From Blastocatellia bacterium (GTDB lineage Bacteria > Acidobacteriota > Blastocatellia > Chloracidobacteriales > Chloracidobacteriaceae), in NCBI GenBank assembly GCA_019695185.1, contig JAIBAN010000020.1, positions 27,943-91,942 of the forward strand: a DNA stretch of 64,000 nt. Reading direction: 5' to 3'. Positions 1 through 8,600 of the stretch are shown piece by piece. The notes beneath the pieces are model-generated. The model was given only the letters and a program-made list of their open reading frames with translations. It was not told where the DNA came from and made no database searches. The position numbers and the translations under genes are program-made. Position 1 is the stretch's first letter; every line of letters starts with the position of its first letter.

Positions 1-2
1 CC

Positions 3-2180
3 CTGCTTGAATTGGAGAAAACCGGTCACCACGCCGCAGCGTCCCGCAACGAGGCGGACCACGAACTGGACGAAGCCAATGCCGCCCGCGCCCAGGTCAA
101 GCAGGCCCAACGCGAAGGCGCAACCGCTTTGCAGAACCTGGAAGAACTTCGGCAAAAACTCTTTGAACTTTCCCGCCGGATAGCCCGCGCCCGCGCCCGC
201 GAGGATTACGCCGTGCAACGACCGGAACTGCTGGCCGCAGGCGAACCATGCCCCTTGTGTGGTTCACTTGAACATCCGTGGGCGGATGAAACCCATCCCC
301 CCAGCAATGTGCTCCGCAGCCTGGAACGGGAAGCCGAACATCAGGAAAACCGTTGCCAGGAAATACAAAAGCTCCTGAGCGCCCATCAAGCCAACCAGGA
401 AGCCAGCAAAAAACTGGCGGAACTGCACCAGAAAAACCACCAGCGGGCACTGGCTGACAGTGAGGAAGCCATTCGCCAATGGCAGCGCACGCTCAAAACG
501 GTGTTGACGCAACTGGAGGAATTGCCTTTTGCGGAAACCGGTCACATCATCCGGCTTTTACGGGCGGCCACGGTGGAAACCAGCCTGGGGGCGGCCTTTG
601 AAACCATCGCCGGGCTCCTCCAGGTCATTGAAAACCACGAGCAGGAACGAGCCGATTTGCGCACCCGCCTCGACCGGTTGCGGCGGGAGCAATCCCGCCT
701 GGTTGCCGACCTCAACAGCCTGCAACCAAATTTGGACCGTCAGCTTCACGAAGTACAGTCCCTGGAAACCAGTCAGCTTGAATTTCAGCATACCCTCAAA
801 CAACACCAGAACCGGGCGCAGGAAGCCCTGGAGCGGCTGGCTCCGGCCTTTCAGAGCGACCCGGAATGGACGTCCGGATTCATCGCCGACGCGTCCCGGT
901 TCCATACCACGTGCCATCGGGAGGTGGAGCAGTGGAACCGGTACCAAACCGAACTCAAACGGGTGGCTGAACGAAAAACAGCCCTGCAACAGCAGTCGGC
1001 GGTGCTGGCAACCGAACTCAAAGGCGCGCAGGAAGCCGTCCGCCAAATCGAAACCAAGCTGAACCGCCAAACGGAAACGGTTGACCACCTGCACCAGGAA
1101 CGCCAAGCACTGCTCCAGGGCAAATCGGTGGCCGAGGTTTCCGGCGAGTTGAATTTATTTGTCCAAACCGAAGAACAGCACTACCGCACCGCCCAGACTG
1201 CGCTCCAGACAGCGGTGCAGGAATCCCTGGTGGCGGAAACCAATCTCCACAATGCCACCCGGCAGATTGCCAGTTGTGAAACGGCCTACCAAACCCAGCG
1301 CCAGGAACTGGAACAGGCGCTGAACCGCTTTGAACTTCCCGGTTTGACCGACCTTTGTCAGCAACTCGCTTTCAAAGAAACCAGGCTGCGGACCGAGCAG
1401 GCCCGCATCGCGGCCCTCCAGCAGGAAATCCAGCGAATTGCAGCCATTCGGGACAACCGCCGCAGCCAGTTGGAAGAACATCTGACCCGGACACCCTCCG
1501 TCGGTTCGCCTGAAACCCTGCGCAAAAATCTGGCCAAAATCGAACAGGACAGCACCAAACTGTCTGAGCAACTGGGCGCAAATCAGGAAAAACTGCGGAC
1601 CGATGCCGAAAACCGCCGCCGTCTGGCCGGATTGGAAAAGGAAATCGAAGCCCAACAACAAGTCACCCAGGTTTGGGAGGAACTCCGCGACCTGATTGGG
1701 TCCGCCGACGGCGACAAATTTCAGAAATACGCCCAGAGCCTGACCCTCGAACTGCTGCTCGACCATGCCAACCATCACCTGAGCCAGTTGCGGCCCCGCT
1801 ACCGGCTGGAGCGGGTGCCGGGCTACGACCTGGAAATCCATGTGGTGGACCGTGATTTGGGCGATGAAATCAGAAGCTGCGCCTCCTTGTCGGGTGGGGA
1901 AACCTTTTTGATTTCACTCGCGCTGGCACTGGGGTTGTCTTCGGTTTCCGCCCGTCAGGTCACCATTGAATCGCTGTTTATTGACGAAGGTTTTGGCACT
2001 CTGGACCGGGATTCACTCGAAACCGCCGTGGCAGCCCTCGACCAGTTGCAGGCCGAAGGCTGTCAGGTCGGCATCATTTCCCATATCCCGGATTTGGCCG
2101 AACGACTGGGGTACCAAATCCTGGTCGAGCCCCGTGGTGCCGGTATCAGCACGGTTTCCATTCTGGGAAAAAACAGCTAA
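3..2180 (+). CDS. sbcC: SbcC/Rad50-type exonuclease subunit, C-terminal part (5' end outside window)
   Basis: This is the large subunit of the SbcCD (Mre11-Rad50 type) nuclease, which opens hairpins and processes DNA ends. The reading frame is open to the window edge, so the N-terminal Walker A half is missing. Visible in order: the end of a long coiled coil, the zinc hook CPLC (codons near 240-270), a second very long Gln/Glu/Leu-rich coiled coil, then the C-terminal ATPase half with the signature LSGGE (near 1890), Walker B/D-loop FIDEGFGTLD (near 1975-2005) and the H-loop ISH (near 2080). All expected C-terminal motifs are intact. An sbcD gene would be expected just upstream. Family assignment is strong; orthology with E. 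coli SbcC in detail is inferred. Confidence 0.93.
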   Translation: MLELEKTGHHAAASRNEADHELDEANAARAQVKQAQREGATALQNLEELRQKLFELSRRIARARAREDYAVQRPELLAAGEPCPLCGSLEHPWADETHPPSNVLRSLEREAEHQENRCQEIQKLLSAHQANQEASKKLAELHQKNHQRALADSEEAIRQWQRTLKTVLTQLEELPFAETGHIIRLLRAATVETSLGAAFETIAGLLQVIENHEQERADLRTRLDRLRREQSRLVADLNSLQPNLDRQLHEVQSLETSQLEFQHTLKQHQNRAQEALERLAPAFQSDPEWTSGFIADASRFHTTCHREVEQWNRYQTELKRVAERKTALQQQSAVLATELKGAQEAVRQIETKLNRQTETVDHLHQERQALLQGKSVAEVSGELNLFVQTEEQHYRTAQTALQTAVQESLVAETNLHNATRQIASCETAYQTQRQELEQALNRFELPGLTDLCQQLAFKETRLRTEQARIAALQQEIQRIAAIRDNRRSQLEEHLTRTPSVGSPETLRKNLAKIEQDSTKLSEQLGANQEKLRTDAENRRRLAGLEKEIEAQQQVTQVWEELRDLIGSADGDKFQKYAQSLTLELLLDHANHHLSQLRPRYRLERVPGYDLEIHVVDRDLGDEIRSCASLSGGETFLISLALALGLSSVSARQVTIESLFIDEGFGTLDRDSLETAVAALDQLQAEGCQVGIISHIPDLAERLGYQILVEPRGAGISTVSILGKNS

Positions 2181-2293
2181 CCCAGGAAATAATCGGTAAA
2201 TGGTACTTGGTGTTTTTGCAAACATCTGTTTTTCACCATTCATCATTCATCATTCACCATCTTGCTACCCTTTCGCCCAGGAGTAACTTGTTC

Positions 2294-2830
2294 ATGACCA
2301 AGCCGCCCCAGGTTGTCAGCTACTGGTGGCTGCCGGTTCTTTTCCTCATACACGACCTGGAGGAGCTTTTCACCATTCCGGGTTGGGTGACGGCCCACCG
2401 GCACGAGCTTCGGCTTCTTTTTGAGCACGTTGGGATTGGCGGCTGGGCTGCAGCCTTGCCCACCACCTTCGCCCAAACAGCTTTCGCCATCGGGCTCATG
2501 CTGGCTCTTTTCATCATTGTGACGGCGGGGGTTTTCCGCCGCCCGGATTCCCGACTGTGGCGCACGCTCTACGGTGGGCTGGCGGGAACCTTTCTGTTCC
2601 ACACCCTGACACATGTCGCCCAAGCCATTGGGTTTCGCGGTTACACGCCGGGCCTTGTGACTGCCCTTTTGGTGGTTGCGCCTGGAACTGCCCTGCTGAC
2701 CAGAGAGCTTCTGCGCCAGAGTGCGATTGATTTCAAACCCTCCTTGGTTGCCGCTCTCATCGGCCTGATGCTCTTCCTGCCCAGCGTCCTGGGAACCTTC
2801 CAACTTGTACACTGGCTCTGTTCGTGGTGA
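2294..2830 (+). CDS. HXXEE-motif integral membrane protein
   Basis: A predicted membrane protein of 178 residues. The start ATG was chosen because AGGAG sits 10 bases upstream; the longer open frame from 2207 has no such site. Near the N-terminus it has HDLEE, which fits the HXXEE family of unknown function, whose members are small membrane proteins with conserved His/Glu residues that could bind metal. Four to five hydrophobic segments follow (for example around codons 5-15, 50-75, 95-115, 125-140 and 155-175), and a second His pair occurs in HTLTH. The spacer to the preceding sbcC end carries short TTCATCA-type direct repeats. Function unknown. Confidence 0.72.
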   Translation: MTKPPQVVSYWWLPVLFLIHDLEELFTIPGWVTAHRHELRLLFEHVGIGGWAAALPTTFAQTAFAIGLMLALFIIVTAGVFRRPDSRLWRTLYGGLAGTFLFHTLTHVAQAIGFRGYTPGLVTALLVVAPGTALLTRELLRQSAIDFKPSLVAALIGLMLFLPSVLGTFQLVHWLCSW

Positions 2831-3049
2831 AAAGCCTCTTGGCACGGCTGGGGCTTTGGTGTACGACACCGTGTCCCAGCATGCCGGAAAAGCTGAAACC
2901 CATCTTATTTTTTCAGCAATTGTCGGCTTGGAACTGTCGTTGGATTGGCCTTCCAAATCCTGAAGGAAAGCGATACGAGGACGGAGTTCCAGATTTTGGA
3001 TGTCAGGTCACAAAACCCGGAACCCGTCTTGGGTCAGATTCAGGTGGTA

Positions 3050-5215
3050 CTATTTTTCCTTGACCAGTTCCTCCATGACGGCGTTCAGCTCAAATTTGCT
3101 CTCATACCAGCTAAACCCGCTGGCCTGGTAACGAAGTTTGCCATCCCGGCCAAAGAAGAATGTTTGGGGAATTCCGCTCACCCCATACTGCTTTGCCACC
3201 GCCTCGGCCCAAAAAACCGGGAACGGCATTTTTTCCCTGGCCAGAAACTCCTTGGCCACGTCCTGTTCGTCCCAGGTATTCATTGACAAAAATTCCACCC
3301 CTTGGGACTTATAGGTTTCATAGAGTTTCTTCAAATGCGGAAGTTCGGCCATACAGGGACCGCACCAAGTTGACCAAAAATTCATGACCACCACTTTGCC
3401 GCGCAAGTCCGCCAGCCGGTACGGTTTCCCATCCAGGCTCGTCAGGGAGAAATCCTTGGGTTCGGCGGAAATGAAGCGTTTCCGGACACGGGCTGCAACT
3501 TCCTCCCGTTTCTGCTGGTTGGCCTGGGAAATAAATTCCTCGCTTTTGAGAGTCGGATTTCGTTTTTCCAGGTCGGTCAAAGCCTCAGCCGCTTTTCCCC
3601 CAAAGTGTTTGATTTCATGGTCTTTGGAACTGATTTTTTCGGTTCCGTCCCCATACTGCGCCATAATCCGGGCGTACAACTCCGCTGCTGCACGGGTTTT
3701 CCCCAGTTTCTCCAGCGTCAAACCATAATGATATGGAATGCCGCCCCAGGTTGGGTCGTTATCCGGCACTTCGGCTTTTCGGAAGGATTCTTCAGCCGGA
3801 GCATATTCTCCCAAGGCCAACTGAACCCGTCCGAGAGCATATAGATATTCGGCCCGGCGGTTCCGATAGGTAAAGCGCGCACGTCCCTCAGGAAAATTCT
3901 GTGCCCAGGCAGCAGGGTCAAAACTGGCAGGCCGCGTGGCCGGAGTATAGGTCTCGGTGGCTGCCACCAGCATCTGCGCATGTTTGCGCGCTCGGTTGAG
4001 GTCGCCTTTCCGCTCCAGCAATGCGTTAATCACAAATTTGTAAACGCCAATATCTTCCGGGTCCAACTTGATGACTTTGGCGGCAGCGGCCTCCATTTTC
4101 CCAATGTCACTGCCATCGTAGGCTTCCAGCAGGTTTTCATTGACCAGTACCCGAAATTCATCATCCAGTGGTTCTGTGTCCAGGGCTTCGAGGGCAGCCA
4201 CCTGCTGTGCCTTATCCTTCAGTTGTAAGGCGGCTACGCGGCGTTCGTTATAGCGAAACCGGTGGCCCAGAAAAAAGTACCGTCGCCTGAGCCCGGTTTG
4301 ATTGTCCATTTCCACGTAGCCCAGGCTATCCATTTTTCCCCAGCCGGGATACATCTTGTTGAGTTCAGTTTGGAACCCTAGCGCCTTTTCCTTTTGACTC
4401 AATGGCTGTTCATAGGTGAAAGCGGCAATTTGCAACAGGCGGGGATTTTTTTCTTCCGTGGCCAGCAGGCGCGCCAGGTCTGTTTCAATCTGCTGCAACA
4501 CTGCGGCATCGTTTCCGGATTTGGCAGCCTGCGCTTTCCACAGGTCCCGATACAATGAATATCCTTTTGGATTCGATTGAATCAGCTTCTGACAAACCGT
4601 GATGGCCTCGTCAAATTGCTTTGCCTCAATCAACAGGCGGGCAAACCCCTGCTGGATGATCGTCTCCGTCGGGTCCAGAGCGGCAGCTTGACGATAGGCT
4701 GCCACTGCTCCCTCGATGTCTTTTTGTGCCTTTTTCAGTTCACCTGCCGCCACCTGGCTCCAGCTCCAATCCGGTGCCAGTTCCATCACTTTGGTCAAAA
4801 AACCCGGTCCCTCCTGAGTGTCATAGGTCAACAGCGGGGTCAACCCAAAAATCAACGGGTACAGCGGATTCTTCGGCTCGGCGGCCATTTTGGCCCGGTA
4901 TTCATCGGCCACCAGAACCGGATTGGAGGTTCGGGCCAGACAGATTTTTACGTAGAGTTGGTGGGCAGCGACATTGTGGGGTGACTGTTCCAGCGCTTTG
5001 CGAATGGTTATCAACGCCTCGTCCAGTTTTCCTTCATCGTAGAAGTCCCGCGCCTGCCGGAGCAGTTCCTTGATTTCAGAGGTGCTGGCTTTCTGCGCTG
5101 TTGTTGCTTGAAATGGATGGGTTCCCGCTGCATGTGCCTTGAACGGTGTGACAATACCCAGCAGACCAACGGCTGCAATCCCACACAAGCTCAGAAAGAG
5201 TTTGCTTCGTTTCAT
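3050..5215 (-). CDS. Exported TPR protein with C-terminal TlpA/ResA-like thioredoxin domain
   Basis: A 721-residue exported protein. An N-terminal signal peptide (MKRSK, hydrophobic core, AHA cleavage region near residue 29) is followed by tetratricopeptide-like helices from about residue 45 to 560. From about residue 590 there is a redoxin/TlpA-type thioredoxin fold with the active site WCGPC (near 617) and the cis-proline region GIPQTFFF near 690. TlpA/ResA-type domains reduce or isomerise disulfides outside the cytoplasm; the TPR part probably provides protein docking. It is transcribed alone and divergently from the adhesin gene, with a 388-bp gap between them. The partner is unknown. The fusion architecture is clear from sequence; the substrate is inferred. 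Confidence 0.88.
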   Translation of the reverse strand: MKRSKLFLSLCGIAAVGLLGIVTPFKAHAAGTHPFQATTAQKASTSEIKELLRQARDFYDEGKLDEALITIRKALEQSPHNVAAHQLYVKICLARTSNPVLVADEYRAKMAAEPKNPLYPLIFGLTPLLTYDTQEGPGFLTKVMELAPDWSWSQVAAGELKKAQKDIEGAVAAYRQAAALDPTETIIQQGFARLLIEAKQFDEAITVCQKLIQSNPKGYSLYRDLWKAQAAKSGNDAAVLQQIETDLARLLATEEKNPRLLQIAAFTYEQPLSQKEKALGFQTELNKMYPGWGKMDSLGYVEMDNQTGLRRRYFFLGHRFRYNERRVAALQLKDKAQQVAALEALDTEPLDDEFRVLVNENLLEAYDGSDIGKMEAAAAKVIKLDPEDIGVYKFVINALLERKGDLNRARKHAQMLVAATETYTPATRPASFDPAAWAQNFPEGRARFTYRNRRAEYLYALGRVQLALGEYAPAEESFRKAEVPDNDPTWGGIPYHYGLTLEKLGKTRAAAELYARIMAQYGDGTEKISSKDHEIKHFGGKAAEALTDLEKRNPTLKSEEFISQANQQKREEVAARVRKRFISAEPKDFSLTSLDGKPYRLADLRGKVVVMNFWSTWCGPCMAELPHLKKLYETYKSQGVEFLSMNTWDEQDVAKEFLAREKMPFPVFWAEAVAKQYGVSGIPQTFFFGRDGKLRYQASGFSWYESKFELNAVMEELVKEK

Positions 5216-5603
5216 GGTTTTTCACTTTTTCGATTCATTGGATTGTTTGAGAAGATATGGGTGCTACGAGGCTGTTTCCGTTTTTGGTTTGGACTTGTGC
5301 AAAAACTGTGATTGCTTACAAGCCGCACCCTGGGGTTGGTTCCAAAAACCGGGAATTGCCTGCGAAACCTACTGACTTCCACCAGTCAAGCAAGGAAAAT
5401 TTGCCCAGGGTACTGATTTTCGGCTACTATCGGGTTTCCCCAAATAATCCTTACAGCCCTCAGCACGTTTTACCCCAACGAAGTAGCCCCTGGTTGCCCC
5501 CATTCGGCAGTTTCTTTGCGCCGGATGTCTTCATGCAAACCGCTTCACCATTCCCCGACAATCCGTAGCCCCCACCTATTTTTTGATTTCGACACAGGTG
5601 CCT
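5216..5603. other. Gene-free divergent spacer between the TPR-thioredoxin and adhesin genes
   Basis: This 388-bp spacer separates two divergent genes and must hold both promoters. Open frames that cross it have no credible start signal and no recognisable product. No hairpin with a T-tract and no clear consensus promoter was identified. The only supported signal is CAGG a few bases before the adhesin ATG at 5604. Confidence 0.5.
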
Positions 5604-8600
5604 ATGCAAAGATTTTGGCTGGCTGTTGTTTGGTGTTTGGTGGCACTTGGCGGAGCCTTCGTCGTGATTGAGCAGGCTGCGTCAGCCCGACTGGAAACAA
5701 ACCTTTCGCAGGGAAACAACCGGTTTCTTCACCCCCTCAAAACAAATCCTCTGCCAATCCCTGACCGGCTGGCCGGGGCGATTGTCAGTGCCCCGCAGCA
5801 GGTCCGGTTTTCCGTCAATTCCCTGGCCATCCAGGCCGCCGGACTGGAATTGACAACCACGGGAATTCCCTCGGCGGCAGAACCCATTCGCCGGGTGGAA
5901 CTGGTGGTAACCGGGCCGGAACCGGTACTCATCGAGGGTCCGCTTGAGACACGGGCTTTTCCCCAGGCGGATGTCTGGCTGATTGCACCTCATGGAATTA
6001 CTTTTGGAAAAAACGCCCGCCTGAACGTGGGCCAATCTTTTTTTGCCATTGCCGGAAAACCTGATGGCGGTGGCTTTCGCTTTTTTTCCCAACATCCCGG
6101 CTCCCTGGTCAATCACGCGCAACTTCAAGTCGGAACCGGAAAGACCCTGGCCTTGCTGGGCGGGCATCTTGAGCAACGAGGAACCCTGTATGCTCCCGGC
6201 GGCACGATTGTGGTGGCTGCGCCGGTTGGAACCAAGGGGGCCGGGTCTTTGAAAGACAAACAAAACCTGATGTCGCCTGAATTTCCCCTTGCTTCCTTTT
6301 CCTTTGAGCGCGGAAAACAGGGCGGCGCAGCCGGTATCCTGGAACAGCTTGGCACCATTGATGTTTCAGGGGAAACCGGCGGAGCCATCACCATTGCCGG
6401 CGGGCTGGGATTGCTGGGCGGGGAAATCCGCGCCGATGCCAGGAACCAGGGTGGAACCGTCCGGTTGACAGGCGAACATCTGACGCTGACCGGAATGATT
6501 TCCGCCTCCGGGAGCAAAGGAAACGGCGGGAACATCAGGGTGGAAACCTCCACCCGGACGATTCAAACCTCCGGCAGCCTCCTTACCGTTGCGGGAGGAC
6601 AATTTGGCAATGGAGGCGAAATCGCCCTCCGCAGCGGAACCACCGGAAAAACGGATGGCATCTTCCTTTCCGGCACGCTTGCAGCCGGAACCGCCGGGTT
6701 GCAGGGCGGATCCATTTCCCTGGCGGGTCGCAAACTGGATGTGGTGGACGGGAAACTTTTTGCGGTCGGACCAACCGGCGGGGGCACCATCCGGGTGGGA
6801 ACCATGCAGGAACCTGGTGCCGCCGATGGGGCTGAAACCGTGTTTGTTTCCCCAACCTCGGAGGTAAGAACCGATTCGACCAGTCGGGGCAACGGCGGGG
6901 AAATTCTGGTCTGGTCGCGGATGGATACCGAAATGAGGGGCACCATCAGTGCTGCCGGAGGGCCTCAAGGCGGTGACGGCGGCCAGATGGATGTTTCGGG
7001 CCTGGGTGCAGTGACCATGAACAGTGACCCGGCCACTCCTGCCGGAAAACCGGGCCGTCTGCGGCTGGACCCCAAAAATATCGTGGTGAGCGACACGGCG
7101 GGCGTCTTTCCTCAATATGATTTGGTGAATCCACATCCGGGAACGTTTACCTTTGGCGAACGGGTCACAGTGACAGGAACCGGCCATCTCGCGGTTTCCA
7201 ATCGGAATGCCATTATTGGAGCCTCTGCCGCCGGAGCCGTGTACCTCTTTCATGGATTGACCGGAGCCTTAATCAGCGTCCTGACCGGCAGTTCGGCTAA
7301 CGACTCGGTGGGCAATGGGGGCTTTGTGGCACTGACCAACGGCAATTACGTGGTGCGCAGTCCCAACTGGAACAATCCGGCCAATGGGGCGGGCAACGCC
7401 GGGGCGGCCACCTGGGGCAGCGGCGTGACCGGTGTCAGCGGGTTCGTCAGCGCCAGCAACAGTCTGGTGGGTGGATCCTTTGGGGACAATGTTTCGCAAA
7501 ACAGTATTCGGGCCTTAACCAATGGCAACTATGTCGTGGTCAGTACCAACTGGGACAATCCCGTTGGCTCAATTTCCGATGCCGGAGCCGTCACCTGGGG
7601 AAACGGTGCCAGCGGCTCCTTTGGCGTGGTCACGGCGGCCAACAGCCTCGTCGGGACCACTGCCAACGATTTTGTCGGAAACAGTGGTGTCACGCCGCTC
7701 GCCAATGGCAATTATGTGGTGGGCAGTCAGACCTGGGACAACCCGACCGGCCCGGTGGATGCCGCCGGGGCCATTACCTGGTGCGACGGAACCACCGGGC
7801 GTTCCGGCCCGGTGACAGCCGCCAACAGTCTGTATGGCGGAACCAATTTTGACCAGTCCGGTTCCGGCGGAATCGTGGCCCTCAGCAATGGAAACTATGT
7901 GGTGGCCAGCCGGTTTTGGGATAACCCGTCTGGTTCCCTTAACAATGCCGGGGCGGTTACCTGGGGGAACGGCACCACCGGCATCACCGGCCTCATCAGC
8001 GCCACCAACAGTCTGGTGGGCACCACCGGTAACGATGCCATCAGCGCCGGCGGAGTCGTTGGGCTGACCAATGGCAATTATGTGGTGTGCAGCCCCCTGT
8101 GGAGCAACGGAGGCACCACACCGATTTCCGGGGCAGCCACCTGGTGTGATGGCACCACGGGTCGGACCGGCCCCATCAATGCTTCCAATAGCCTGATTGG
8201 AACCAAAGTCGCCGACCTGGTTGGGTCGGGGGCGATTGCTCTTTCCAACGGCAATTATGTGGTGCGGAGTGACCAATGGGATGCTCCCGGCGGGACTGCG
8301 AATGTCGGGGCCGTCACCTGGGGGGATGGTGCCGGCGGCACCTTTGGTCCGGTCAGTTCCGCCAACAGTCTGGTGGGAACCACTGCCAATGACCAGCTTG
8401 GTTCCGGCAGCAATGGTGGCATTACGGCTCTGGCCAATGGCCATTTTGTGGTGCGCAGTCCCGCCTGGAGCAACGCCGGAACGGCCAATGCCGGGGCGGT
8501 CACCTGGTGCAACGGAGAAACGGCGGGACCTCGCACGGTCGGCGCTGTCAGCCCAGCCAACAGTCTGGTGGGCAGCACCGCCGGTGACAAAATTGGCGAG

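Noticed and set aside
2181..2293. TTCATCA-type repeats before the HXXEE gene as a regulatory array
   Set aside because: Short, imperfect and similar to low-complexity text at 19725 and 22185; no support for a function.
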